NCBI GenBank assembly: GCA_030141605.1
Contig: JAQGDQ010000089.1
Coordinates: forward strand, 612,050 to 676,049
From: Tubiluchus corallicola
Taxonomy: Eukaryota > Priapulida > Priapulimorpha > Priapulimorphida > Tubiluchidae
Direction: 5' to 3'
Length of the DNA: 64,000 nt
This document shows, piece after piece, positions 24,863 to 40,664 of the stretch. The position numbers and the translations under genes were made by a program. Every line of letters starts with the position of its first letter. Position 1 is the stretch's first letter. Under the pieces are notes generated by a model. That model was given only the letters and a program-made list of their open reading frames with translations. It did no database searches and was not told the origin of the DNA.

Positions 24863-27800
24863 AGGTAAATTGAACTTCCTCGATGACCGCCCAACTGCCA
24901 ATACAAGTCATGCCGTTTCTGCGCCGTTCTGTGCATTGTGGTCCTGGCTATTTACCACCTGTAGCTAAGACATCTCTGTCAGTTCAATGTTTCAACATCT
25001 CTATCAGTTCAGCGTTTTATTTTAGAGATTTATTCTTAACTATCAGCTACGTTGTGGTCCCGCTACTGCTAGCTCCCATTAAGTAGGCTTTCTGTAGTGT
25101 GCTATGCTGGATCTAAGCCTTCAGGATCCTGAAGTATATACGGCCACTTTTGTTAGGACGATGTTGTAAAAATAATAGGCCCAATGTAACAGGCCGCGTC
25201 GATGCATGTATTTCAAGTTTAGGAATATACTTGTTGGGCAGAAAATGTCGTAGATATTATTGGACCCATTCCAGAAGTGGTCAGTTCTGTCATGCGCTGT
25301 CGCCGTTGTTGTTGTTGTTGTTATTGCGGACACTCAAAATTGTTGGAAATGCTGTCTAAATTATTGAACATTCGGCAACAATGATCCATGGTATCTATAA
25401 TAGCAGTCTTCTCTCTGTCTTACCTATGTTAGTTCTGTAACTTCCTTAAAACGTACAACAAATATTAAAATTTTAATCTCAAAGGTAATATCCTGATATC
25501 ACAGAGGTGAACTTTTATTACTAACTATATACTACCTAAAGTATTAGGAAATGTGAAGAAGGTGATCCATATTGTTGCCTGCTACATTATGCAATATTTA
25601 TCGTTGCACTTTGAGTTAAAAATCCTTCCTTTTAATTTGAGACATGTTTCAAGGACTGCACTTCGTCCTTAATTATTACAAAGTTATAGCTGAAATGTTA
25701 CACATTTGTTCTTTAAATAAGTATAAATTTTCATCAAAAAATTATATAACTTCCTATGCTTACAACTAATGAAGTTTTTACTACTGAACCTGATGAGACG
25801 TTTGACTAAACATCGTAATGAGTACGGCAGAAATCTAAGCTGAGTCGTTCTATATGTAATTATAGATTCGTATGGACTAAGACTGGATACTGTATTTTCA
25901 AATAATAACAGTATTAGAGAGCTGTAAGTAGTTCACAGCTATAACACCCCTTTGTAAATGCACTGGTCCTGAGACAATAATTATTAATGATCGATATTCA
26001 CGTTGTTGACTTCCCATTCTGTTCGGGGGGATCGATTCGTACAGTCTGTTTTCCCTGGAGGAACCAGCAAGTCAGAAGGGTCACGTGGTGTGCATAGCTC
26101 GCAGCAGGGAGGCCGTGCCGTACCATTAAGCTCGTGTAATCACGATTAATTGCACCTGTTTAATGCAGTCCAGAATTAATGTGATAAAATGATTGCTTTT
26201 ATCTCACGTGACTGGATAGAGATCCTTGTATGTTTAATGAAGCCACGTTGGTCTACTATTTGTAGAGCTGGTCTTGCTAGCCTAACTAAAGCCAATGTGA
26301 TGAACGAAACGTAGCATTTAATAAAAAAAGTCTTCTAAGTGGAAGTTAGAAAAGCCAGCCATGCAAATACTGCCCACCAGTAATTATTGTGAACCCATCC
26401 GACTCATTTTCTGTCAACGAAAAACAATTTTATGATAATTTATGACGATTATCTTTATCTAAATCAACACTGACGCAGTAACAGATAAATTTACTTGATA
26501 GTTGTAAAAATCACGACCAAGCTCGCACTAAAATTACGTATCGGATTGATTTTGTTTTTAAAATTGTTTAAAACATAGTGTCAATGGAGCACAATATAAA
26601 AACAGCTTGTTCCTGATATTCTGCAACTATGATAAAGTAATGTTAGATTTTGTTATGTGAGTCTGTAATGTTGATTTTTAACGTGAAACTGAGACTCTAG
26701 CGCCATTTCCTGTAACTTTAAATTCTTCTTCCATACATGGTCTCTCTTACAGACGTTAGGCATTGCAAACGTCGTTTTTCAATGTGGCGAAGTACCCATG
26801 TGTTTTGTTTATTGAGAAATTTCTACATTATGTAATAAAAGCATATTTTTTATTTATGTATTTATTCCAGGTTCAAGTGAAGGTGCTACAAGCTCCAACA
26901 TGATTATTTCATTGCAAGTTCAAGTTTCTCTCTTTTGGTGGAAATGGCGACAAAGCGTGTAACCATCACTAAGCCAACAAGAGGCCACGAAGTCGTATAC
27001 AATCACAGTGACTTCGTGCGAGCAGATGTAACGCCGGTCATCGTAATCTGGCATTAAGTTGACAGTTGCCTTGGCTGAATGGTCCACATTTGAATAATCC
27101 TCCAGAAGTCCTAAACGCAAACGATCCGTCTAGATTTAGTCAGCTTTGGGAATCAGTGGAAGGTTTGCAGACCATGTATGCAACAGTCAAACAGATAAAC
27201 GATAGAAAAGCTGAGATCTCGGTCAGCTAAAATGATGATGGAGCTGTTAAAAAACTCACGAAACTGCTGTGTTCACTTGTCTTGAAGGCATATTTCCTTC
27301 ATTTTAGAATTTTGCCAGCCAATGTCTGCAATAGACGCAACGGGAAAATTTATGATGATGATGATTATTATTATTATGAAACAATAGAGGAGGTATTTAT
27401 TCTGCGTTATTAAAAATGTACTACATTTGTAAACCTGAAGCATACAGCACAGATGAAGCTGTTTTTGAAGTGAATACAAAAAAGCGACAAAAAAATCGCT
27501 GGAAAACTACAGTAACTAATGTTTGGAGAGAGCGAAAGCAGTTTTGCAAACCAGCACCTGCTGCTAGCCGCAAAATTTTCTAGGTGTCTAGGCGTGGAAC
27601 CTTGTCCACCCAGTTGCTGTTTTGTGACACAAAGCATTAGATAATCAGAGGGTTGCTTCTCTTGACAAATGTTTTGACAAAGAAGCAGAAGCAGCAGAGA
27701 GTCTCTCGGCGTTTTCATGGAACCCACAGCGAATGTTACTAAAAACAAACTGTTTTTTAAACAAAATTGATTAAGGTTAAACTTGACTTGTTTATCAAAA

Positions 27801-28041
27801 TTAATACACTTTTATTTTTGTGATGACAGCTTTATTAAACTGTAAAAAGTAATGATTAAAGTTTTCGATAAATAAAATACGTCACAATGGTTAGGCAATT
27901 CTAATTTTGAAAATTTAGAATTATGGAATTGAAGATTCAAGCTGTTTGTTTTGTTTGAAGAGATTTTTAACGTTTAACAATGCTACTAAAAGAATTTTTG
28001 CAGTAATTTTCCAACTGATGTGGCTTATCAACAGAAATGAA
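24863..28041. other. Non-coding stretch, no gene recognised
   Basis: Only short simple repeats are visible: (GTT)n at about 25303-25321 and GATGATGATGATTATTATT at about 27354. Frames up to 112 codons lack recognisable features. Confidence 0.45.
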
Positions 28042-28050
28042 TATAAAAAA
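28042..28050 (+). promoter_or_regulatory. TATA-like box upstream of the 151-codon gene
   Basis: TATAAAAAA lies 48 bases before the start codon, which would allow a short 5' leader. It also holds the in-frame TAA that closes the frame upstream of the Met. Confidence 0.35.
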
Positions 28051-28097
28051 GCTTTAAAACGTATAATTTAATTAAAACCGACTTTACTGAAACCAGA

Positions 28098-28553
28098 ATG
28101 GACGAAGAAAGCATAAAGCAGAAATTCGAAATAACACGTTCGAACGTAGAAACATTAAAAAAGGACATTTTTTATTTCGTGCAACCAGAAATGAAATATG
28201 ACACCGAAGACGAAGATGTAGTTCCTTTACAACTGTCCAGTGATATTTGCGAAGGACAGTCTTTGTCTCCAAACAGCGATCCCATGCTTAAGGAATTCAA
28301 AATGGCGCAAGAGAAACTTAATTCAGGAAATCAGCGTTGTACTAGCTACTTCACCACACGAAGCGGAGACCATGTTTACGTGATTGGCGCCACTGGAGAT
28401 GGCAACAATGGCAAGCGAGAATTAATCAAGAGTTTGCAGAAAGCTAATGTTGACCTGAGTAACATGGTGACAAAGTGCAACGAACTGCAAGACAAGATGG
28501 CTGCTTCCATGCAGCAATCACTCGAATCTCATCAAAATTTCAAATCCAGTTAG
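28098..28553 (+). CDS. Intronless 151-residue acidic protein, function unknown
   Basis: This is the strongest protein-coding candidate in the window. The start ATG has A at -3 and G at +4, is the first Met after an in-frame stop, and lies 48 bases past a TATA-like box. The protein has a charged N-terminus, an acidic stretch at about residues 34-42 (DTEDEDVV), and a central Ser/Thr/Gly part (TRSGDHVYVIGATGDG). The last 45 residues are helix-forming with heptad-like hydrophobics (LIKSLQKANVDLSNMV), suggesting a coiled coil. It has no signal peptide or membrane segment. Base composition is richer in GC than the flanks and low-complexity sequence is absent, both unlike the spurious frames nearby. 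An AATAAA lies about 230 bases after the stop. I do not recognise a family. A single-exon gene, a retrocopy, or one exon of a larger gene are all possible. Confidence 0.6.
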   Translation: MDEESIKQKFEITRSNVETLKKDIFYFVQPEMKYDTEDEDVVPLQLSSDICEGQSLSPNSDPMLKEFKMAQEKLNSGNQRCTSYFTTRSGDHVYVIGATGDGNNGKRELIKSLQKANVDLSNMVTKCNELQDKMAASMQQSLESHQNFKSS

Positions 28554-28783
28554 ATGAGCAAACATTCATCAATTTTTCAGGAAATCGCAGAGTTTAACAT
28601 TTGCGCGGGGCAATAACATTCTTCTTTATTATAGGCAGGCTCTACTCAAAACACTAGAAGCTTCTGAATACAAAATTCCGTTTTGGATGAAATGGTTATT
28701 TAACATATCATCATTATAACATCCAAAAAAATTAGCAATTAACATTTTTTCGAAATATTACAGCAAATTAAGAAAAATCCCAA

Positions 28784-28789
28784 AATAAA
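28784..28789 (+). terminator. Candidate polyadenylation signal AATAAA
   Basis: First AATAAA downstream of the stop at 28553, at a normal 3' UTR distance. In such AT-rich sequence it could be chance. Confidence 0.3.
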
Positions 28790-29365
28790 ATTGACTTAAC
28801 AGCTTTTGCATTATGCTTGGAGTTTATATTACAAAAATTCGTTATTTAATGAAAATGGTCGTTAGTGGATGGTATAACGCTCTGTGTTTACTGCAAATTC
28901 AACTTTTAGTTCATCAAAAGCGCTGTGTGAAAGTTAGCTAAAATGTGACGAATATTTCCTTGATTCTTCAGCCTCCAGTGAATGTCATTAGCTTATTTTT
29001 AAACAAAATATTAGACAGAAAGACCTACGTAAGAGTTGTTATTTTTTATAAGCCCTAGTAATATCTGTCTATTGTCACAATTTTTCTGTGAACAGCACTA
29101 ATTACATTGTAAGGTGAAAGAAAACGTATCCTATTGGTGCAAAACAAATATGCCTCAAGTCTGAATTTAAGAATAATTAAGGTTTTTTTATAGACAAAAG
29201 ATTGTCCATTTTAATGGTTTTTGAGTAGTAGGCATTTTAGTTGAATTGATCGAATTTAACTTTTTGCTGATTTCGTATCAATGTCTGCTTGAGCACCACA
29301 TGAATTAAAATTAACATTGAATTGGGCGTTAAACAGATTACTATAAATGATGCATTGTTATAAGC

Positions 29366-29574
29366 CAGTGGGTCCCAACCTTTTTTGACCCGTTCCCCCT
29401 TTTTGAAGGCTGCTGATTCTCGTTCCTCCCTAGCCCACAAACAAAATGAAAAATGCATTTTTTAAATTCATTTTCAATGCATAAATGAACAAAAAAATGC
29501 ATTATTTTTATTTTTCCACCCATTCGTTCCTTCCCTGGAGGTGGCTCACCCCCCCCCTCCGTTGAGAACCCCTG
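29366..29574. mobile_element. Non-autonomous hAT element with perfect 8-bp TSD
   Basis: The element begins CAGTGGGTCCCAACC and ends (read from the other strand) CAGGGGTTCTCAACGG. These are classic hAT/Charlie-like ends. TTATAAGC flanks it on both sides (29358-29365 and 29575-29582). It is 209 bases long with no transposase. The interior holds an imperfect direct repeat around AAAAAATGCATTATTT. Intact TSDs suggest a relatively young insertion. Confidence 0.92.
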
Positions 29575-29939
29575 TTATAAGCTATTTTATTGCTGTTTAT
29601 GCAGGTCTTTAAATGTTACAAATTTAGAGCTTATAACAATGTTAGTTGGGCTTTTTATGTTCTATATTGGTAGTGTGATGTTCTGTAAAGCCATTGCCGT
29701 GATTACTATAATAACACTGTAGTTATGGACAGAATTATGAAGCCCTTGTCTGTACTGTATCAGGTCTATGAAGCCAAGATGAAGCCATGTTGATTTGCGG
29801 ACAATGTGCTACACAAAAGAGACGTTGTACTCTGTGTGTTCACTGTAGGCCTTGATATGTACTTGCTAATTAAGGCACGCGGTGAATGCCAAGAGTGCAA
29901 CTACAATACTCAGGACAGACTACAACTTAGGATGCTTCT

Positions 29940-29971
<32 letters not shown>

Positions 29972-30125
29972 CCCGCTCTCTCTCTCTTTCCATCCCTTCC
30001 CTATCTGTTGCTGTCTTTTTTCCTTCATTTCTGCCTCTCTGTCTCTCTCTGCTCCGTTTCCACCCGCTCTTAATTTTTCTTTCTCTTTCTGCTTTGTCCT
30101 TCTATCCTTCCTTCTTTCTTCCATC
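29940..30125. repeat. (CT)n and pyrimidine-rich tract
   Basis: A nearly pure (CT)n core at about 29946-29990 decays into a mixed C/T tract to about 30125. Overlapping Ser/Leu and Arg/Glu frames are artefacts. Confidence 0.9.
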
Positions 30126-30189
30126 TACTTTTTACCTCGCCCGGTTTTCATGTCTAATAATATTGTTTGGTTTTAAGTTAAGATAACTG

Positions 30190-31212
30190 CCACCCCTTCC
30201 CCTCACACGCCATCAAGCGAGAATAAAATCTATTCAGCGAAGCCAACATCTTTCTCGGTTCATCCTAACTTCCTCGTGTATCAATACAATACTCCACTTA
30301 GTGATATGTCACTACCAGATGTCGGTACTAAATTACACCCTTTGTTCTCACTATTAGTTCCGGTGACGTCATCGCATCACTTCCAGTGCAAATTGACTCA
30401 GTCGAGTAAAACGTATTTCCAGAAGCCGTGTGGCAGTCCTAAAAGGGTTTTATAGGGCAAAAAATACTCAGCGTCGCATGAACTTTAGATTGTGCGTTGT
30501 GTTTTAAGTGACTTTACGAGAAACGTAAAAGCTTCAAACAATAATTCAGCCATGTGTTCTACGCTATACAGTCAGAAAAAACCCGATTCTTGATCATACT
30601 CAACAGAGCGGAACATGGTGAATTAAATGTCTAATTGAACGCCATTAACACTGCGTTAGATCACACGAACAAATGAAACTAATGCAGTCGTATAAACACG
30701 ATTAATAGTCCGATTAAATTTCGGTTAATAGTCGCAACAAAACTAATTGCAAAGTCGACGAAGGCTGACTAGAGGTCAGTTTCAGCTGATATATGTAGTC
30801 TTGCTGACTCGCCAATGCTACCTCAGGTCAAGGTCAATAGTTTAGAAATTTAATATTTTCGTTCCTGTCAAATAAATCATAAATGTTATGGAAATGCAAA
30901 AGATCCCAAATGATCATGAATCTCGCATGCACATCATCCAAAGGTTACCATCAAAATACCTGAGTGACAGAGGTATAAAAAAACTAGCCACTGTGGCAGT
31001 GTATAATCGACCTTTCTTGTGGACTGGTTGAACTTTGTAGCAAAATTGTAAAACTTGGTACAAAATTTCACGAATTGTCCGTGCAAACAACTTTCGTGTT
31101 ATGTTATATTAAATTACTACTAGATTGATGAATCGTATTTTTGAAATAACTATTTCTCGAACAGTATTCTCGAACTACCTAATTGTATATGTCTGTCCTG
31201 CGTCTGTAACTA
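30190..31212. other. Non-coding stretch, no gene recognised
   Basis: No coding frame or mobile-element boundary is visible. Confidence 0.45.
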
Positions 31213-31351
31213 AAATACAATTCCCCACACAATCTAAATACTCTAACTCCAACCCTAGCCCAACCCTGAACCTACTCATAACCCTAACTCCAACCCTAAC
31301 TCTAATAATCCGTTTCATGAATTAATTTCTTGTGTGTCGGAAATTGTAAAC
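31213..31351. mobile_element. TIR element with telomere-repeat core, copy 2
   Basis: It shares the left arm (ACAATTCCCCACACAAT), the right arm (GAATTAATTTCTTGTGTG) and the terminal GTAAAC with the copy at 5383-5505. The core is made of decayed CCCTAA-type units (about 31245-31310). More mutations in core and TIR indicate an older insertion or less homogenised core than copy 1. Confidence 0.8.
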
Positions 31352-32055
31352 TTTAGCCAAGTAAAGTTTATACGTATATATTGAAGTACATATTACTGAT
31401 TTCAGCAGTGCGCAAGCATAGACATTGCCGTATGAACTGGTTTGCCTCCTCTACAGAGTATTACAAATTTTATAATAATTAAAGTAATAAAACCGGGAAT
31501 TGACAACGTCTAAACAATTGGATGAGCGAGTGGGTTGATGGGAAAGCAATTAAGTAATTAAATTAGACTGGGATTAATTGTTTTCAAGCAAAGTGCCAGG
31601 AAATTGCTTTTTATTTGTCTCGCAGAGACGATCCATCACAGTAATTTCTTGCATCTACGATTGACCAATTAATTTAGAAAATAATTAACCATAACAGTAA
31701 TTAAGAGCTGGCTTCATTAGCTGGCTTAATAAGTATGGATTAGATGTCAGATAGAAGGAAAAGGGTTAAATTGATTGTTTTTTTAATGTGGAATCGAGTC
31801 AGCTTTAAAAGGAAATGACTCATCCCATTGCCATAAGATTATAATCTATTCCGAAATGTCTGCATTGGTTCATCAGATCTTTATTATAAATAGGTCATAA
31901 GTAGATTTCTATATAAAATATATAAACAATTAATGAATTTGAATTTGAATTTCAAGTATCATTTCAGAATGGCTTCCATATAAAACACTAGTTAAAAACG
32001 TACAAAATAAAAGATAGTACTACACAAAAATTAGTAAAACACGCTACTATGTAGA

Positions 32056-32314
32056 CAGTGCCGGAGTTAGGAGAAATGAGGCCTTATGCTAGTAAGGTTA
32101 TACGGCTCCTTACTTGGAGGTAGCGCCTGTAGGCCCGGAAAACTTCACCCAGATGATACTGAACCCAAGCACTACAGACCAATTTCACTTTTATAGCTTT
32201 CCGGAAAAACATTTGAATGTATGACATTTGAAAAACCATCGTAAAAATTTTTTGGCAGGAAGATGGCCAATGAGGCCTTAAACACACCTAAACACAATGG
32301 TAAATGCCGCACTG
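32056..32314. mobile_element. Probable hAT-type element, decayed
   Basis: Left end CAGTGCCGGAGTTAG and right end (other strand) CAGTGCGGCATTTACC are imperfect inverted repeats with hAT-like tips. GAGGCCTTA appears near both ends. The flanking octamers (TATGTAGA and TATATGTA) match only partly. No transposase frame is present. Confidence 0.5.
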
Positions 32315-32461
32315 TATATGTATATACAGTACATACAAAACACAACACCCCGCCCGGACAGTTCCTGCGTAAAATTCCAAAGCGGCTAAGCTGTTCAAAT
32401 TTAAGTTTAGTGGCTGCAAAAAATGGTTAATCACCGTCTGATTAACATATGTAAATCTTTG

Positions 32462-32560
32462 CACTGGTTGATATAGCTTAATTGACAGCATGCTTGCTTT
32501 TCGCCAGAAGGCGCGTGTTCAATTCCCAGTCGAATCATTAAAAAAGACAACAAAGTGGTA
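32462..32560 (+). repeat. tRNA-derived SINE head
   Basis: A perfect A box TAGCTTAATTG (32474-32484) and a perfect B box GTTCAATTC (32517-32525) are spaced as in tRNA genes. ACTGG near the start can pair with CCAGT after the B box, like an acceptor stem. A normal cloverleaf with CCA-ready end is not obtained, and A-rich sequence follows, so a SINE or tRNA relic is favoured. Confidence 0.6.
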
Positions 32561-33522
32561 CCAATACAGTTCTTGTAGGCCCACTAGTACAAAGCAAATG
32601 ATGTAGATCTATTGCTGAATCTTTTAATACCAAATAGCCGCCTCGCATCAACTACAGTTATGCATATGATTTTTTTATTAACAAAAAATAAATAAGTAAA
32701 TTAATAAATAAATAAGTATAATAAGTTTTCTAAACAAATTAATGGCTGATCCGAAGCCTTCGTCACGTTCAATGTAACATTTACGTATAACCTCTGAAAT
32801 AACGGTGGAAGTGACGCGATTGTTACCTTTTTGAACTCATGAAAACTGGATATATCCAGAAAAACCTTAATCGGGTCTTTCAAGTTACTCAGCAACGCAA
32901 GCGTGTATGAAGTTTTTATCCTTGAAACTTCTAATTAAAGCTTCATCAGCACGGCCTAAGTTAATTGTATTTGTAGAGCTATCAACATAGCTCACTTACA
33001 ATAGTTCCCTTCTCAAGAATTCATGCCCCCAGAATGCTCTTCCTATCCTTCGTTTATTATTGACTAAATTTGCGTGAGTCGGGAAGAAGAAATTCGATTT
33101 TGGGATAATTTCGTTTAAAATGCTGAATTCTGACTGAACGAGTGGTTGATCAATAATTACTGCCACTGCCTACAGGCAAAAATGTTACATGAACAGAGAA
33201 CGTAGGCTGAGCATTGTGCAAGGCAGATTAGATTGAAGACTAGACTTGAAGTACCATGTCATCTGCATAATTAAGCTAGTTGTCTTTTTGTCTTATCGTA
33301 TTTTTATTTTATTTATTTCGTAATCTTAAACTGAATCTTTTCATTTTACTCTTCATTTCTACTTGCATTTTGCAAAAATCTCAGACAAATCGGATTAGAC
33401 GTAGGCTTTTCAGATTTTTTTCGTCAGTCAGATACGCTTTAGTCAGGCAAATCGAGTGAAATACAAAAATACGAGTCATAACTGCTTCTTGGACACGCTC
33501 ACAAAGTTATAACCTGTTTTTA

Positions 33523-33855
33523 CGGCGCGTTTAGAGTAGCGAGTTCTTTCTAGAAAGTAAACTCTTCATAGTCTTCAAGTAGCTCGCCAAGTAACTCGCA
33601 AGCTTGTTCAAACTACAGAGTAAAATTTGCTGCGAATTACTCTCCGACAGTAAGCATGAACTTACACTCTCTTCTTTATTCGTTGCAAGAGGTGCCGAGA
33701 GTAACTCGCCGAGGCGTTCACACTAGATTGTAACTCGCATCAACTGTCGAAGAGTTCGCAGTAATAGGAGCTTGCAAACGTAGTTCACACTTACGAGTTT
33801 ACTTGCTGTCAGAGAGAAAACTCACTACAAAAACTCCGCTAGTCTAAACGCGCCG
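33523..33855. mobile_element. Harbinger-like MITE with 3-bp TTA TSD
   Basis: Both ends read CGGCGCGTTTAGA(G/C)TAGCG inward and are flanked by TTA (33520-33522 and 33856-33858). Three-base TWA duplications with such ends are the signature of PIF/Harbinger elements. At 333 bases it is non-coding. The interior is unusual: AACTCGC or its complement recurs many times, as does a TTCACACT phrase, suggesting an array of protein-binding subterminal motifs. Confidence 0.88.
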
Positions 33856-33858
33856 TTA

Positions 33859-37103
<3,245 letters not shown>

Positions 37104-37185
<82 letters not shown>

Positions 37186-37275
37186 CTTCTGCGTGTGTGT
37201 GTGTGTGCGTGTGCGTGCGTGCGTGCGTGCGTGCGTGAGTGTGTGTATGGGGGGATGGGTGGGTGCGTGCGGGCG
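37104..37275. repeat. (CT)n then (GTGC)n microsatellite
   Basis: (CT)n at 37104-37187 passes into GTGTGT/GCGTGC units up to about 37275. With the left (CT)n tract it forms one interrupted locus. Confidence 0.95.
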
Positions 37276-37341
37276 TGTGCGAGCGTAAATTCGAGATGAT
37301 TTTAAGTGTGCATGCGTAACGTAAGAGTACAGGTTGCTTAA

Positions 37342-38182
37342 AGGAAAACAGGATAATTTTTCATGTTGTACTTACGGCTGAAGTAGGCACATGTTAAAAT
37401 TAAATCAATAAAATTGAAGTTAACGAAACGTAAATTTATTGCTGGCAAGTAAATACAGTTCACAAGTTCAGATGTGCTTTTGAAGGTGGGCTTTATCTAG
37501 AACAGATTCGAATTCTGACTTTGTGTTAGTAAAAGCTACCAGTCAGGTGCACATGTGAGCTTATAAAAAGGGAAGGCCTACTGTAGATCCTTGTCAGTGG
37601 TCGGTGTCATTTAGAGCAGGGGTATCTCCTCCAGGTCTGTTCACAGTGGTCGGTTGGGTCCTTTCTTCTAGAGTGGACATTTGGGTAAGCTGATTGTGTA
37701 GCTGTATAAGCTTAATAATAAACGGTTAATTCAACTCCATGATTCGAATTTATTTTAACTGAAATGTTTGGTTAGTTTAAGCAAAACATGTAGCATAAAT
37801 TAGGCCGCAGTGTTGTCCGTCCTGTCTCCGTTATGAACGGCGACAGTCCAATATCCTACTGATTTTGCACTACGTTAAAAACTATACGCTGTGTTCAGAA
37901 AACGTGTGCGCTAGGTCACAAATGAACAGCTCAGAACTGAGAGGCACAGCGCCTGTTTTTGTGCAACGCCTTTCCGAGATGCAGGCGCTAGTGCCTATCT
38001 AACTAGCGAATGGCACAATGCATGTAATAGCGGAGAACCAGGCGCGCGAATGCGAATTACGTTTCAGTGGTAGTAATAATTTTTTGGCGTAAGTTATTCT
38101 TGAAAAAACACCGTGTCTTCTTTCAATATTTTATAGTGTAGATTGTTTTGAGCTGTAGTTTAAAATGTGGTCCGGTTTTCCT
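37342..38182 (+). mobile_element. TTAA-flanked TIR element, copy B
   Basis: Starts AGGAAAACAGGATAATTTTT and ends (other strand) AGGAAAACCGGACCAC. TTAA lies outside both ends (37338-37341 and 38183-38186). The section 37897-38182 matches 3597-3855 of copy A in reverse orientation, including CTGAGAGG, GGCGCTAG and TTTCAATATTTTA. It is about 250 bases longer than A, so it has either an insertion or A has a deletion. No transposase frame. Confidence 0.75.
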
Positions 38183-38186
38183 TTAA

Positions 38187-40660
38187 TCTGTTCTGGAATG
38201 CGTGCTTTGGACTTAAAATTACTTCCCAGTAACAGGGCGAAGTGTGCAGAATATCGGAAGCCAAGCATGCATAAATCTGGAACACGTTTTCTACAGTGGT
38301 CACTTGACTGGGTGACTTGAGACAAGGTTATAGTACACGACTACGCGTGCTTTCCTTCTCAGATGCCAAAGATTGCTTAGTATTGTCACGTTAGAAATGC
38401 CAGATATTGTGTGTCTGTGGTGTTATATCATTGAGCACAAGTAAGTAGATGCTAACATTTTTATTAGTCAATATGAAATTATATAACTCATAAAATTAAG
38501 TGTAATATTTTTTGACTAATCAGCCGTAACAAAAACAATGAAAATTAAGTATGTATGCATGATAAACCTGCGTTTAATGTTGATGACCAGCGTCAGTCAC
38601 TTCAGTATTAATGATTTTTATAGTTAGACAAGATTTCTCGGCATTATGACCTACTTAAAAAACTTTAGTATAAAAGCATATTTACAGGCTGACAGTTTAC
38701 CTCTTCCATTCCTCATACAGTATTAAGTTGCATATTGTGCAAGAGTCCAAAACTCGCTTTACTTACAGCCGTTGAAAATACGCAAAAAAACTTGGATTCA
38801 TTAGCAAAAAAGTTTAAAATATCACTTGCGGTTTTCAGTCACCATCTTTACTGTTATAATTGCATACACGTTTTCGTACAATGGTGTACAAACTGTGTTA
38901 TTTATTACTTGCGTCGTGTCTGTTTGTACTATTATTAGTTATTAAATACTTTGATTAAATTAATTAATTGGAGTTTAGTGATCGCTTGAGTTTTCTTTCT
39001 AAGGATGAGATAATCCATTGTGGACTAAAACCGTACCATTCATGTTTTCTTTTTTATTTCCTTATCCTTGCAAAATGTAATCGATTTTTTACACTGTCAT
39101 TGCAAACTAATCAACTTGTTTACACTCTACCAATAAAATAATGAATTTGTTTACGCTCTGTCAATGCACAAACCGATCTGTTTCTTTTCAAAGCAAACTA
39201 ACCAGTCATTTAATTCTATGAGCTTTTTTATGCAAACGCTGTATTTATCGGCAGTACGGGCTTAAATGACGTTATCTAAAGACGCAATAAAGAACACAAG
39301 GTTTTTTTTGTTTAGTATTAATTAGGAGAATGCTCTTCTGAGGCTTGTAATCTTTATAACTGTCCTTTTTAGTCTGAAAAGGCAGGTTTTGCTTATTCCA
39401 GGAGCTTTCGTACTAACGGTCATCACAGTTGATGAGGTTAATGACGGTCCGGTTAAGAGCACGGTTCAGCTGATGAGGACAGTTAAGACGAATGCATCTG
39501 GAACACTCGTTTACAGAGTTCTTCCATAAAAATGTTTCAGTGATATTTCGGACCCATCAAGCTCAGAAGTTCCTACAAGGAAACATCCAAGTTTTCGCAC
39601 TTTTGACACAAATGCAGCCGTCATTCAGCCTTTAGTTAAACTTTTGGCAGATTCGGCATAACCAAATAGGTATGCTTTATTTAGTATTTTAATTGGTATT
39701 GTTTATTATTAGCTGTTTTATTAGCTACACTTTGCCATTTTGATAGTTTGAATTGTGACAGCATATTTACCCCATTTCACACAAAATCAATGGATGAATA
39801 CAATCAGTTTTTCAGCCCTCAAAAAAGCAAAATGGATTTGTTCACAGACTTCAGCAGTTAAACTATAGCCTTGTGAATGAAATGGGTTCTGACGGTACAT
39901 TTACTCCATTCCTAAAAAATACTAATATATTGATAAGATTCCTTCGCCCTTCTAAAGCAAAGGGGGTTTTCCTACCGGCTTCAGCAGTTCGTCTGCAGTC
40001 ATATGAATAAATTGTAGCCGACCTTGAACAATTTCAGGTTTACAGGCTTAAATTTCACATTAAATGTGTGACACAGAAGCCAATAAAGCATACAGAAGAA
40101 TGTTGCTGTCGTTTATAAGCTGTAACTTGGGGCTGCTGTTAAAATAAGTTGATTTTATGATGTAAATTACGATACTGAACACATTCACAGTAAGTCTTCA
40201 AATATTTCGAGAAGACAAAAATTCTTTTGTAAGTATGAGACATTTAATTGAATTTTTTTGAAATTATGAGTTACTTAATTTTAATTATTACATTTCTTGA
40301 TATACGTTTTCCATAGTAAATGCATAACGGAAAAAACGAACAAACATCATATTGATTTGTAAATTATTAACACATTATTAAAAATGAAATTACAAACTAT
40401 AAGTGCATCTGTAATAGCATACCAACAGAACAACGTATGCCAACAAGTTTTACTATTATCATTATCAAATATAAATTTTTCACGAAAAATAAAATCTTTT
40501 TACTTAATTAAAATAGTCAGCAAGTTTGTAAAACAAACATTTTAATATTTATTAACATAAACTAGTCTCAAAGAGCTATAATTGTAGCATATTTCCTAAA
40601 CCAGTTGGAGTTGCGTAATAAGCAGACTGCCATTTGTTACAAGCAATGAGAATATTTTCG
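38187..40660. other. Non-coding stretch, no gene recognised
   Basis: AT-rich; nothing that can be assigned. Confidence 0.45.
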
Positions 40661-40664
40661 TTAA

